NCBI GenBank assembly: GCA_963842505.1
Contig: CAWJGZ010000002.1
Location: forward strand, 868,001-932,000
Source: PALSA-129 sp963842505
GTDB lineage: Bacteria > Acidobacteriota > Terriglobia > Bryobacterales > Bryobacteraceae
Direction of reading: 5' to 3'
Length of the DNA: 64,000 nt
In this document: positions 1-8,558 of the stretch, one piece after another
How the letters are laid out: every line of letters begins with the position of its first letter
Numbering within the stretch: position 1 is the stretch's first letter
Notes under the pieces: model-generated
Told to the model about the DNA's origin: nothing
Database searches by the model: none
What the model saw: only the letters and a program-made list of their open reading frames with translations
Translations under genes and position numbers: made by a program

Positions 1-199
1 CCGCGATGTCGAGCTCGAACGAGCCATTCGCCGCCGAGACGGTCTGGGCCCCCACGCCGACGCGGGTCACGACGGAAATCTGCGCGCCGCTGACGGGCGC
101 GCCGGATGGATCGGTGACCGTTCCTTTTACTTGAGACGCAAAAAGGCCGGCGGAGAAAAAAAGACAATAGGCTGCAAGAGCCGCGACGTTGTGACGCAT
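1..199 (-). CDS. N-terminus of TonB-dependent receptor (partial)
   Basis: The minus strand opens with ATG at 199, preceded by GGAGG about 8 bases upstream, and the frame leaves the window at base 1. The 66 visible residues are a signal peptide (hydrophobic core AALAAYCLFFSAGLFA) followed by the start of a carboxypeptidase-regulatory-like beta domain (QVKGTVTDPSGAPVSGAQI, then TVSAANGSFELDI). Acidobacterial TonB-dependent outer-membrane receptors usually begin with this domain. A cobalamin riboswitch lies directly upstream, so uptake of cobalamin or a related corrinoid (BtuB-like role) is the likely job. The barrel and plug are outside the window, so the substrate assignment is inference from the riboswitch. 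Confidence 0.7.
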   Translation of the reverse strand, partial: MRHNVAALAAYCLFFSAGLFASQVKGTVTDPSGAPVSGAQISVVTRVGVGAQTVSAANGSFELDIA

Positions 200-235
200 A
201 CCAAGCTCCTCCCTAGAGAGCTGTGCGAACCAATC

Positions 236-385
236 TCCGCCGGCCGGTCTCCTGACTTGCGCTTCATCGGACCCATCGGCCTTCCCATCCCGTCGCCGGG
301 ACAGTGGCATCTTCGAAGGGCCCTCCGCGCTTACAGTAGCGGGGCTGTGCTGGACTTTCACCAGCTTCCCGAACACCAGCGGAAC
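236..385 (-). promoter_or_regulatory. Cobalamin (adenosylcobalamin-type) riboswitch
   Basis: Read on the minus strand, this leader carries the conserved blocks of the cobalamin riboswitch in the right order: GGGAAGCTGGTGAAAGTCC, then CCCCGCTACTGTAAGCG, then GCCACTG, then GGGAAGGC, then AAGTCAGGAGACC (the last at about 244-258). It ends about 40 bases before the receptor start codon, so it probably controls translation or termination of that receptor mRNA, repressing it when cobalamin is plentiful. Exact ends are approximate. Confidence 0.9.
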
Positions 386-425
386 TTCAACTACATTCCA
401 AGTGTACACTAATTTCAGAGCGCTC

Positions 426-2216
426 ATGTGCAAGCTAACTACCCGCGCGGCGCAGATAGTACTATCGATCGCCATATCCGGTCTGATCCCGCCGGTTAAC
501 GGCGAGCAGGCCAAGTCGGACAAGAAAACATCCGAAACTGCTTATCAGCAGGGCCAGCGCGCCGACCAGGCAGGCCAGCGCGCCGACGCCATCGCCGCCT
601 ACTCCCAAGCGGTTGAGGCCGATCCCACCAACTCCGCCGCCTGGCGCGCCCTCGCCAAGGATTACTTCGCCGCCGGCGATCGCGAAAAAGCCGCGGCCGA
701 TTTCGACCAGGCCCTCACCGTCCAACCCGGCGATGCACAGTCTTACGCCGCCCGCGCCGAGTTCTTCGCAGCCACCTCCCAGCCCGAACGCGCCGCGCAG
801 GACTTCACTACCGCCATCAGTCTGAAGCTCGAACGCAGCGAGACTTACAGCGGGCGGGGCTTCGCATACGTGGCCTTCAAGGAATACCAGAAAGCCATCG
901 ACGATTTCACCCAGGCCATCAAGCTCCGGCTCGACAATCCCGAGCCCTACAAAGGCCGCGGCATCGCCAAGGCCGCGCTCGGCAAGTTTCGTGACGCCAT
1001 CGACGATTTCAATCTCTCGATCAGCTATAAGCCGGGTTACGAAGACGCCTGGGTGGAGCGCGGCTTGGCCTACGCCGGCATCGGCGACTTTCAGCACTCG
1101 CTCGAAGATCTCAACTCCGCGCTCAAGTTGAATGGCGAAGACCTGCGCGCGTGGCGCATCCGCGGCGCGGTCCGCGAACACATCGGAGACTACGACGGCG
1201 CCATCGCCGACTACAGCGAAGCCATTCGCCGCGATCCCAAGGATTCCCGGCTCTACTCGGCCCGCGGCGCCGTTTACGCGCGCACGCAGAAATTGACCGA
1301 GTCGCTCCAGGATCGCGACCAGGCCGTGCAACTCGACCCCCACAATCCCGAAGTCTACGTGGCCCGCGGCAGCACCTACCACCTGATGGGCCAGCATGAG
1401 AAGGGCATCGAGGACCGCACGACCGCCATCAACCTCGATCCTGGCAGCGCGCTCGCCTGGACCGCCCGCGGCAACGCCTACTTCCTGCTCAGCCGCTTCG
1501 ACGAAGCGCTCAGCGATTTGAAACGGGCCCTCGTGCTCGATCCCAAGAACCAGGACTTGCAGGCTCTGGCCGCGCGAGCCCAGGCCAAGGTCGACGAAAT
1601 CGTGGCCAGGGCGCTCGCCCAGGAAGCCTTGCCCGACACGGTTTCCGTGAAGTTGCCGGGCCCTCCCGCCGCACCGCCGAAGCCCGCGGAGAACGCCGCG
1701 GCGCCACCAGTGACCCAGCCCCCGACCACGCCGCCACCCGAGCCCAAGCAGGAGGCCAAGGCGGAAGTTAAGGCGGAAGTCAAAGCCGAAGTCAAACCCG
1801 AGGCCGCCGCGCAGCCGCCGGAAGCGAAACCCGTGCAGCCATCCATTCCGCCCGCATCGACGGCGCCCGCGGCTCCAGCCGCGCCGCCCGCTCCCGCGGT
1901 TGAGTTGACCGCGGCCCAGCACAATTCGCTAGGCCGCAAGGCTCTTCAGGAAGAACACTTCGCCGAGGCCATTAAGGAGCTAAGCTTCGCTTTGAAGATG
2001 GATCCATCGATGTCGCTGGCTTACAATGCGCGCGGTTACGCATATTTCCGGCAGAAGAGATACATCGACGCGCTGGCCGATTTCGACAACGCAATCCGTC
2101 TGAACCCGGCCTACATCAACGCATACATCAACCGTGGCGCCGCCCGCCGCGCCGCCGGCGACACCCGGGGCGCCGACGCCGATATGGCCAAGGTAAAGCA
2201 ATTGGTGGGGAAGTAA
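426..2216 (+). CDS. Secreted tetratricopeptide-repeat protein
   Basis: The protein is about 596 residues. It has an N-terminal signal peptide (MCKLTTRAAQIVLSIAISGL, cleavage near VNG) and then a long run of TPR units of about 34 residues. Repeated signatures are A-x-Y-x-x-A-I-x-D-[FY]-x-x-A-I-x-L and Y-x-x-R-G-x-A-Y. A low-complexity Pro/Ala/Glu linker at roughly residues 410-500 includes three tandem AEVK units. At least two more TPRs close the chain. Such proteins are exported scaffolds; no catalytic domain is visible. A GTG at 402 in the same frame would add eight residues, but it lies in the likely promoter, so ATG 426 is preferred. The gene diverges from the riboswitch transcript. Confidence 0.85.
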   Translation: MCKLTTRAAQIVLSIAISGLIPPVNGEQAKSDKKTSETAYQQGQRADQAGQRADAIAAYSQAVEADPTNSAAWRALAKDYFAAGDREKAAADFDQALTVQPGDAQSYAARAEFFAATSQPERAAQDFTTAISLKLERSETYSGRGFAYVAFKEYQKAIDDFTQAIKLRLDNPEPYKGRGIAKAALGKFRDAIDDFNLSISYKPGYEDAWVERGLAYAGIGDFQHSLEDLNSALKLNGEDLRAWRIRGAVREHIGDYDGAIADYSEAIRRDPKDSRLYSARGAVYARTQKLTESLQDRDQAVQLDPHNPEVYVARGSTYHLMGQHEKGIEDRTTAINLDPGSALAWTARGNAYFLLSRFDEALSDLKRALVLDPKNQDLQALAARAQAKVDEIVARALAQEALPDTVSVKLPGPPAAPPKPAENAAAPPVTQPPTTPPPEPKQEAKAEVKAEVKAEVKPEAAAQPPEAKPVQPSIPPASTAPAAPAAPPAPAVELTAAQHNSLGRKALQEEHFAEAIKELSFALKMDPSMSLAYNARGYAYFRQKRYIDALADFDNAIRLNPAYINAYINRGAARRAAGDTRGADADMAKVKQLVGK

Positions 2217-2246
2217 AGGCAACCGGGCCGCGTGGGTGATCTCGCG

Positions 2247-2546
2247 TCACGCCGCTTGGCGCGGCTGCACTTCCGCGCGGATCTTCGCGTCCCATTCATC
2301 GCGGGCTGTTTCGAGATCAAACTGGGCCTGCATCCCAATCCAGTAGCCCGGGGTTGTGTTGAAGTAGCGGGCAAGGCGCAAAGCGGTTTCCCCTGTGATG
2401 GCGCGCTGGCCGGCGACTATCCCCGAGATGCGATTGGCAGGGACGCGCAACGCTTGCGCCAGGCGGTTCATGCTGATACCCAGATCATCGAGAGTTTCCT
2501 TGAGAATCTCGCCGGGGTGAACGGGCGGAAGTTTCGCGCTTGCCAT
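2247..2546 (-). CDS. higA: HigA-type antitoxin
   Basis: This is a helix-turn-helix (XRE family) antitoxin of about 99 residues. It opens PPVHPGEILKETLDDLGIS, the hallmark of HigA/VapI proteins. The HTH follows (MNRLAQALRVPANRISGIVAGQRAITGETALRLARYF), then a C-terminal toxin-contact region (FWIGMQ-like YWIGMQAQFDLETARDE). It lies 4 bases after the toxin stop codon in the same transcript, which is the usual toxin-first higBA order. An ATGATG at 2582/2579 has a better Shine-Dalgarno (GAGGAC) and would overlap the toxin end and add 11-12 residues; the start is therefore uncertain. It should bind the palindrome upstream of the pair as autorepressor. Confidence 0.88.
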   Translation of the reverse strand: MASAKLPPVHPGEILKETLDDLGISMNRLAQALRVPANRISGIVAGQRAITGETALRLARYFNTTPGYWIGMQAQFDLETARDEWDAKIRAEVQPRQAA

Positions 2547-2550
2547 TTTC

Positions 2551-2832
2551 TTAGCGGTAGTGGTTCGTGATTTCGACATCATAAGGTCCGTCCTCTTTCC
2601 AGGTAAAGCAGATGCGATACTGATCGTTGATTCGGATGCTGTGTTGTCCCCTGCGGTTTCCCGTCAATGCCTCCAGGTGGTTGCTCGGCGGGATCTGAAG
2701 ATCAGCCAGGGCCAGCGCATTGTTCAGGGCCAGCAATCGGCGTCGGGCCACCCCCTCAATATTGCCGAATTCTCTCACGCGCTCCCGGTTGAACAGCCGC
2801 TCGGTTTTCTTGCTGGAGAACGCCCGGATCAC
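2551..2832 (-). CDS. higB: HigB-type (RelE-family) toxin
   Basis: The protein is 93 residues, normal for HigB. It starts at a GTG (2832) and shows the family pattern of an N-terminal helix (FSSKKTERLFNRERV), the HxxxxLxG-like block (NHLEALTGNRRGQHSIRIN) and the terminal core strand QYRICFTWKEDGPYDVEITNHYR. HigB toxins are ribosome-dependent mRNA endonucleases neutralised by the downstream antitoxin. The promoter and an 11-bp inverted repeat lie immediately upstream, leaving a very short 5' leader. Confidence 0.9.
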   Translation of the reverse strand: MIRAFSSKKTERLFNRERVREFGNIEGVARRRLLALNNALALADLQIPPSNHLEALTGNRRGQHSIRINDQYRICFTWKEDGPYDVEITNHYR

Positions 2833-2838
2833 GTATCG

Positions 2839-2877
2839 AGCATATCGGATTATACGCTGTACGTCAAGCGTATAATC
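2839..2877 (-). promoter_or_regulatory. higBA promoter with overlapping palindromic operator
   Basis: Minus-strand -35 TTGACG (2862-2867) and -10 TATGCT (2839-2844) are 17 bp apart. They sit over a perfect inverted repeat with 11-bp arms, GATTATACGCT / AGCGTATAATC, separated by 8 bp (2848-2877). An operator in this position fits autorepression by the HigA-HigB complex. The -10 ends only six bases before the GTG start, so the mRNA may be nearly leaderless. Confidence 0.7.
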
Positions 2878-2910
2878 GAGATCTGCTTGCCCTTAACCGT
2901 CCGGTTGCCG

Positions 2911-4374
2911 CTACTTCGCCAGCACCGCCGATTTCCCCGCGAAGTCCAGCACCCACGTCGGGAAAATGCCCAGGAACAGCGTGCCCAGCGCCGGCAGAAT
3001 CAACGCCAGCCGGAAGCCAGGCGTCAGCGGCTCGATTTGGCCGGCGGCTTCTCCCGGCTCGTGCATGTAAACCACCACCAGGATGCGCAGGTAGTAATAC
3101 GCGCCCACCGCGCTGTTCAGCAGGCCCAGCACCGCCAGCCATACCAGGTGCGATTCCAGCGCCGCTTTGAAGATATAGAACTTGCCGAAGAAGCCTCCGG
3201 TGAGCGGCACGCCGATCAGCGAGAGCAGAAAGATGGTCAGCATCGCCGCCATCATCGGCTGCTTGCGTCCCAGGCCGGCAAGATCGTCGACACCCTGGTA
3301 CCGCTCGCCGCGCCCCGACACATGGCTCACCACCGCGAACGCGCCGATGTTCATGAGCGCGTACGCCGCCAGGTAGAACATGGCCGCCGCCGTGCCCGTA
3401 TCGGACTGCGCCGTGAGCGCCACCAGCACGTAGCCCGCGTGCGCGATGGAGCTGTATGCCAGCATGCGCTTCACGTTGGTCTGCAGGAGCGCGGCGAAGT
3501 TTCCCACGGTCATCGAAAGCAGCGCCACTATCCACACCAGCGGCTGCCAGGCGCCGGCGATGGGACCAAACGCCGACAGGAAGATCCGCAGAAAGATCGC
3601 GAAGGCCGCGGCCTTGGGGCCGGCTGAAAGGAACGCCGCCACCGGGGTGGGCGCGCCCTGGTACACGTCCGGCGCCCAGATCTGGAAGGGCGCGGCCGAG
3701 ACTTTGAATCCAATCCCCACCAACATCAGTGCCGCTGCCAGGGCGATGAACACCAGCGGCGGCGCATCCGGCCCGGCGAGAGCCGCGCGGATGGCGGTCA
3801 GATTCACGGTGCCCACCGTGCCGTATGTGATGGCCACGCCATAAAGGAAAAACGCCGTGGCGAACGAACCCAGAAGAAAATATTTCAGCGCCGCCTCATT
3901 CGACCTTTTGTCGTCGCGCAAATAACCGGCCAGCACGTAGCTCGAGATGGAGGAAATCTCCAGGCCGATGAAGACAATAATCAGATCGTTGGCCGCCGCC
4001 ATCATGCACTGGCCCGCGATGGAAAAGAGCAGCAGCGCGTGGTATTCGCTGGTTTCCGCCTGCTGCCGCGCCAGAAATGCGTAGGACGGCAGAATGGCCA
4101 GAATCCCCGCCACCATCACCAGCACGCGGAAGTACGTGGCGAAGCCATCCACCACCAGCAGGCCGCCAAACGCCATGCCGGGAGTGCTTTGGGCGTACAC
4201 CGCGGCCCCGATCCCCGCCAGCAGCGCGAAGATGCTCAAGTGGCCGAACGCATACGACGCCCGCTTGTGCAGGATGGGATCGAGCACCATCAACAAGGTG
4301 CCCATCACCGTCAGGACGATCTCCGGCAGGAAGCGGACCAGGTCCGTCGCGCTGGCGCCGAAATTAACGGGCAT
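2911..4374 (-). CDS. nuoN: NADH-quinone oxidoreductase subunit N
   Basis: This 487-residue protein is the last gene of the complex I operon. It is one of the three antiporter-like membrane subunits that move protons. Sequence blocks such as FIGLEISSISSYVLAGYLRDDKRSNEAALKYFLLGSFATAFFLYG, then PFQIWAPDVYQGAPTPVAAFLSAGPKAA and MLAYSSIAHAGYVLVAL, are typical of NuoN, with conserved membrane Glu and Lys residues. About 14 transmembrane helices are expected. It overlaps the end of nuoM by 11 bp, indicating translational coupling. Confidence 0.97.
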   Translation of the reverse strand: MPVNFGASATDLVRFLPEIVLTVMGTLLMVLDPILHKRASYAFGHLSIFALLAGIGAAVYAQSTPGMAFGGLLVVDGFATYFRVLVMVAGILAILPSYAFLARQQAETSEYHALLLFSIAGQCMMAAANDLIIVFIGLEISSISSYVLAGYLRDDKRSNEAALKYFLLGSFATAFFLYGVAITYGTVGTVNLTAIRAALAGPDAPPLVFIALAAALMLVGIGFKVSAAPFQIWAPDVYQGAPTPVAAFLSAGPKAAAFAIFLRIFLSAFGPIAGAWQPLVWIVALLSMTVGNFAALLQTNVKRMLAYSSIAHAGYVLVALTAQSDTGTAAAMFYLAAYALMNIGAFAVVSHVSGRGERYQGVDDLAGLGRKQPMMAAMLTIFLLSLIGVPLTGGFFGKFYIFKAALESHLVWLAVLGLLNSAVGAYYYLRILVVVYMHEPGEAAGQIEPLTPGFRLALILPALGTLFLGIFPTWVLDFAGKSAVLAK

Positions 4375-5896
4375 GCGCTACCTCCGGGCTTTGGCGCAGC
4401 AGTTCCACCCGTTCCGGCACGTTGATGTGCGTCTGTTCCAGCACGCGCGCGGTGGTCTTGCTCACCGGCGGCAGGAAACTCTGCGAGTAAACTCCCATCC
4501 ACACCATCATCACGATCAGCGGCACAATCGCCGCCCATTCGCGCAGCCCCAGGTCCGGCATGTGACGCTTCACGTCGGCCGGGGTCACACCGTAGAACAC
4601 CCGCTGGTACATCCACAGCATGTAGCAGGCCGAGAGGATCGCGCCGATAGCAGCCCAGGCCGTCCAGCTAAAGTTGATCAGGGCCGTGCCCTGCAGCACC
4701 AGAAACTCACCCACGAAGTTGTTCAGCAGTGGCAACCCGATGCTGGCCAGGGTCGCGATCAGGAAGGCCGTCGCGAGCCAGGGCGCCGCCGTGGCCACGC
4801 CGCCGTACTCGGAAATCTCCAGCGAGTGGCGCCGCTCATAGCAGAATCCCACCAACACGAATAGCGCGCCGGTGGTAATTCCGTGGCTCAGCATCTGGTA
4901 GACCGCGCCATCCAGGCCCATCTGCGTGAAAGAGAAAATTCCCAGCACCACGAAGCCCAAATGGCTCACCGAGGAATAGGCCACCAGTTTTTTCATGTTG
5001 GGCTGCACCATGGCCACCAGTGCGCCGTAAATGATTCCGATAATCGCCAGCACGGCAATCCACGGAGCGCATTGCCGCGCCGCCGCCGGGAACATCGGCA
5101 GGCAGTAATGCAGAATACCGAATGTGCCCATTTTGAGCATGACGCTGGCCAGCATCACCGATCCGGCCGTGGGCGCCTCCACGTGCGCGTCCGGCAGCCA
5201 GGTATGCAGCGGGAAGAGCGGCACCTTAATGGCGAACGCCACAAAAAAGGCCAGGAACAACAGCATCTGCTCGCCCGGAGCGAGTGTCAGTTTGCCGCTG
5301 GCCAGCATGTCCAGAATGGCCGCGTAGCTGAACGTCGCGGCGCGGTTGTACAAATAGATGATGGCCACCAGCATCAGCACGGAGCCGGCCATGGTGTAGA
5401 GGAAAAACTTCACCGCCGCGTAGATGCGCCGCGAATGGCCCCAGATGCCGATCAGGAAATACATCGGGACCAGGGAGATTTCCCAGAACACGTAAAACAG
5501 GAAGAGATCCTGCGCGATGAACACGCCCACCAGGCCGAATTCCAACAGCAGCAGAAACGCGTAGAATTCCTTCACCCGGTCCTGCACGTGCTTCCAGGAG
5601 ATCAGCACGCAGATGGGAGTCAGGAAAGTGGAGAGCAGAATCAGCCACAAGCTGATGCCATCAACCGCCACGTGAAAATGAATGTCCGGCGTCGGGATCC
5701 AGGGGATGTCCAGCGTGAACTGGCCGCCCGCGGCGTTGCGGTCGAACTGCGTGAGCAGAATCAGCGACTGCGCGAAGGTGGCTAGCGACACCGCCAGCGC
5801 CCACGCGCGGCTGTTTTGCGGGAAGCGCCGCGGGATTGTCAGCGACGCCAGGAAGCCTACCAGCGGCATGATCAGAACCAGGGTCAACAGGTTCAT
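4364..5896 (-). CDS. nuoM: NADH-quinone oxidoreductase subunit M
   Basis: The protein is 510 residues if it starts at ATG 5896 (MNLLTLVLIMPLVGF), whose ATGA overlaps the nuoL stop codon. The frame stays open further upstream, but only through nuoL. It is an antiporter-like proton-pumping subunit. Diagnostic blocks include ISWKHVQDRVKEFYAFLLLLEFGLVGVFIAQDLFLFYVFWEISLVPMYFLIGIWGH and PLFPLHTWLPDAHVEAPTAGSVMLASVMLKMG, with the conserved membrane Glu of the FWEISL segment and the HTWLPDAH helix break. Confidence 0.97.
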   Translation of the reverse strand: MNLLTLVLIMPLVGFLASLTIPRRFPQNSRAWALAVSLATFAQSLILLTQFDRNAAGGQFTLDIPWIPTPDIHFHVAVDGISLWLILLSTFLTPICVLISWKHVQDRVKEFYAFLLLLEFGLVGVFIAQDLFLFYVFWEISLVPMYFLIGIWGHSRRIYAAVKFFLYTMAGSVLMLVAIIYLYNRAATFSYAAILDMLASGKLTLAPGEQMLLFLAFFVAFAIKVPLFPLHTWLPDAHVEAPTAGSVMLASVMLKMGTFGILHYCLPMFPAAARQCAPWIAVLAIIGIIYGALVAMVQPNMKKLVAYSSVSHLGFVVLGIFSFTQMGLDGAVYQMLSHGITTGALFVLVGFCYERRHSLEISEYGGVATAAPWLATAFLIATLASIGLPLLNNFVGEFLVLQGTALINFSWTAWAAIGAILSACYMLWMYQRVFYGVTPADVKRHMPDLGLREWAAIVPLIVMMVWMGVYSQSFLPPVSKTTARVLEQTHINVPERVELLRQSPEVAHAR

Positions 5897-7746
5897 CGCA
5901 AGCCTCCCATGCTCCCGATCCCGGCCAGCGTCATCGCCACGATAGCCACCACCGAGCCGAACAACACCCACGTGGCGTAACTGCGGATATTACCGGATTG
6001 CAGCAAGCGCAGCAACCCGCCAACATCTTTCGCGCCCGTTCCCACGCCATTCACGCTGCCGTCGATCAAGCCCGCGTCCACGCCCTTCCACAGCACCGTC
6101 CGCGAGCCACCCACCAGCGGGTTCACGACCACCGCATCATAGATCTCATCCACGAAATACTTGTTGTAGAGCGCCTTGTAGATCCATCCGAAACCCGACG
6201 CCAGGGAGTCCGCCATGGCGGGTTTGGCCACGTAGATGAACCACGCCAGCAGGATTCCCATGACCCCGGCCGCGACCGAGATCAGCATCAGCGAATTGTC
6301 TTCCACGGCTTCCCGCGCGGGAAAAACGCCGCTCAAAAACGCGGGGACATTGAATAAGAACCCGCCCGCCAGCGATAACACCGCCAGCACCACCAGCGGC
6401 GCCAGCATTACCGGCGGCGATTCGTGCGGATGCTCCTTCCCGCGGTACTCGCCGAAGAAGGCCAGAAACATCGCGCGGAACACGTAGAAGGCCGTCATTC
6501 CCGCCGTCACCACGCCTACCCAGTACATCCAGGGAGCGTGCTCGTGCGCCGCCAGCAGAATCGCGTCCTTGCTGTAAAAACCGGAAAACGGCGGCACGCC
6601 GGCAATCGCCACCGCCGCGCACATCATCGTCAGGAAGGTCCACGGGGTCTTTTTCCGCAGTCCGCCCATGTTGCGCAGGTCCTGCTCGCCGGAGAGCGCG
6701 TGGATCACGCTGCCCGCGCCAAGGAACAGCAGCGCCTTGAAGAACCCGTGCGTCATCAGGTGCCAGATGCCCGCCGAGAAGGCCCCGCAGCCCACCCCGA
6801 CAAACATGTAGCCGAGCTGCGAAACCGTCGAATAGGCGAAGACTTTCTTGATGTCGTTCTGCACCAGGCCGATGGTGGCCGCGAAAAAGGCCGTCGCGAT
6901 TCCCACGATCGCCACCATGTTCATCGCCGTCAGAGCGTGCACATAAATCGGCCACGACCGCGCCACCATGTAAACGCCCGCCGTCACCATGGTGGCCGCG
7001 TGAATCAGCGCCGAGACCGGCGTCGGCCCCGCCATGGCGTCCGGCAGCCACACATACAGCGGCAACTGCGCCGATTTGCCGCACGCGCCTACCAGTAGCA
7101 GCAGCCCGATGGTGGTCAGCATCGCCTCGGATGCGCCCGGCGCCTGCTGAAACACCTTGCTAAAATCCAGCGATCCGAAATTCCTGAAGATGTAATACAT
7201 CGCCAGCGAAAAGCCGAAATCGCCGATGCGGTTGACGATGAATGCCTTGTTGCCGGCGTTGGTGGCGAACTGCTTGTCGAAATAAAAACCGATCAGCAGG
7301 TAGCTGCACAGCCCCACTCCCTCCCACCCCACGAACAGCACCAGGAAGTTCGACGCCAGCACCAGCACCAGCATGAAAAACATGAACAGGTTCATGAACG
7401 CGAAAAAGCGGTAGTAACCGCCTTCGTGCGCCATGTAGCCGAGGGAGTAGATGTGGATGAGCAACCCGATGCCTGTCACCACCAGCAGCATCACCACCGT
7501 CAGCCGGTCGATCGCGAAATCCACGCCGATGTTCACGGACCCGCTCGAGATCCACGTGAAGTAATGCTCCATGTACCGCGAGTTCAGATCGCCCAGGCCG
7601 AAGATGGTCTTCAGCACCCATGCGAAGGAGAGAAGCACGCTGCCAATCGCAATGGCGCTGACCAGGCCTTTGGAAAACCGGCGCCCGAAGAGCCCGTTGA
7701 TCACGAAGCCCGCCAGCGGAAGGATAGGGATGAGCCAAAGTTGCAT
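5893..7746 (-). CDS. nuoL: NADH-quinone oxidoreductase subunit L
   Basis: The protein is 617 residues, normal for NuoL, the distal antiporter-like subunit with the long C-terminal lateral helix. Diagnostic blocks are FVGWEGVGLCSYLLIGFYFDKQFATNAGNKAFIVNRIGDFGF and LPLYVWLPDAMAGPTPVSALIHAATMVTAGVYMVARSWPIY. The start ATG shares one base with the nuoK TAA stop (TAATG), and its stop overlaps nuoM, so the K-L-M segment is translationally coupled. Confidence 0.97.
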   Translation of the reverse strand: MQLWLIPILPLAGFVINGLFGRRFSKGLVSAIAIGSVLLSFAWVLKTIFGLGDLNSRYMEHYFTWISSGSVNIGVDFAIDRLTVVMLLVVTGIGLLIHIYSLGYMAHEGGYYRFFAFMNLFMFFMLVLVLASNFLVLFVGWEGVGLCSYLLIGFYFDKQFATNAGNKAFIVNRIGDFGFSLAMYYIFRNFGSLDFSKVFQQAPGASEAMLTTIGLLLLVGACGKSAQLPLYVWLPDAMAGPTPVSALIHAATMVTAGVYMVARSWPIYVHALTAMNMVAIVGIATAFFAATIGLVQNDIKKVFAYSTVSQLGYMFVGVGCGAFSAGIWHLMTHGFFKALLFLGAGSVIHALSGEQDLRNMGGLRKKTPWTFLTMMCAAVAIAGVPPFSGFYSKDAILLAAHEHAPWMYWVGVVTAGMTAFYVFRAMFLAFFGEYRGKEHPHESPPVMLAPLVVLAVLSLAGGFLFNVPAFLSGVFPAREAVEDNSLMLISVAAGVMGILLAWFIYVAKPAMADSLASGFGWIYKALYNKYFVDEIYDAVVVNPLVGGSRTVLWKGVDAGLIDGSVNGVGTGAKDVGGLLRLLQSGNIRSYATWVLFGSVVAIVAMTLAGIGSMGGLR

Positions 7747-8057
7747 TAGTTCTTCATCGAATCCACATCATCAATGTTGAGAGTCCCGCGGTTCTTGAAG
7801 ATCGTCAGGATAATCGCCAGCCCCACGGCCGCCTCGGCCGCCGCCACCACCATCACGAAGAACGCGTACAGGTGGCCGTTTATCTGCTGCCGGTGGTACG
7901 AAAACGTCACGAAGCTCAGGTTCACCGCGTTCAGCATCAGCTCGATCGACATGAAGACCGTGATGATGTTGTGCCGGTACACGAAGCCCGCCACGCCCAG
8001 CGCGAACAACACCGCGCTCAACGTCAGAAACCAGGAAATCGGAACGGCCGCCAGCAT
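7746..8057 (-). CDS. nuoK: NADH-quinone oxidoreductase subunit K
   Basis: The protein is 103 residues with three transmembrane helices. NuoK marks are FVYRHNIITVFMSIELMLNAVNLSFVTFS, holding the conserved membrane glutamate, and FFVMVVAAAEAAVGLAIILTIFKNRGT with the second Glu. The start ATG at 8057 overlaps the nuoJ TGA by one base (TGATG), which decides the start. Confidence 0.97.
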   Translation of the reverse strand: MLAAVPISWFLTLSAVLFALGVAGFVYRHNIITVFMSIELMLNAVNLSFVTFSYHRQQINGHLYAFFVMVVAAAEAAVGLAIILTIFKNRGTLNIDDVDSMKN

Positions 8058-8557
8058 CAGTCCATCTCCTTTCGCGCCAGAACAATGGCTCCCAGGATCG
8101 CAATCAGAATCAGGATCGAGGTCACCTCGAACGGCAGCAGGAAAGTGGTGAACAACGCATGGCCGATTTCCGTCACCCCGCCGCCCTTGAACCCGCCGAA
8201 GTGCACCAGCGTGCTTTGCGGAAACAGCCGCTGGACGAAGTACGCCATCAAGCCCAGAAAGGCCACCAGCAGCGGCAACCCCAGCAACTGCGCCGTGAAC
8301 GACCGGCCCTTTTTCGCCTCGGCCCCCGCGTTCAGCAGCATGATCACGAACACGAACAGCACCATGATCGCGCCGGCGTAGACAATCACCTGGGCCGCGG
8401 CCAGGAACTCCGCGCCCAGCAGCAGGTAGAGCACGGCCAGCGATCCCATCACGCCCACCAGCGAAATGGCGCTCGAAATGGGATGCGTCTGCACCACCAC
8501 GTTGATGGCGCATACCACCGCGATAATCGCGAAGACCAGAAAAAGTATGACGTCCAT
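8057..8557 (-). CDS. nuoJ: NADH-quinone oxidoreductase subunit J
   Basis: The protein is 166 residues with five predicted membrane helices. The segment LGAEFLAAAQVIVYAGAIMVLFVFVIMLLN is the conserved TM3 region of NuoJ (pi-bulge helix) at the junction of the quinone and proton channels. It begins one base after the nuoH stop codon. In most operons nuoI stands between nuoH and nuoJ; here there is no room for it. Confidence 0.97.
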   Translation of the reverse strand: MDVILFLVFAIIAVVCAINVVVQTHPISSAISLVGVMGSLAVLYLLLGAEFLAAAQVIVYAGAIMVLFVFVIMLLNAGAEAKKGRSFTAQLLGLPLLVAFLGLMAYFVQRLFPQSTLVHFGGFKGGGVTEIGHALFTTFLLPFEVTSILILIAILGAIVLARKEMD

Positions 8558-8558
8558 G

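Noticed and set aside
462..1922. 486-codon frame antisense to the TPR gene
   Set aside because: Composition is Gly/Arg-rich shadow coding from high GC; no domain is visible, whereas the plus strand shows clear TPRs.
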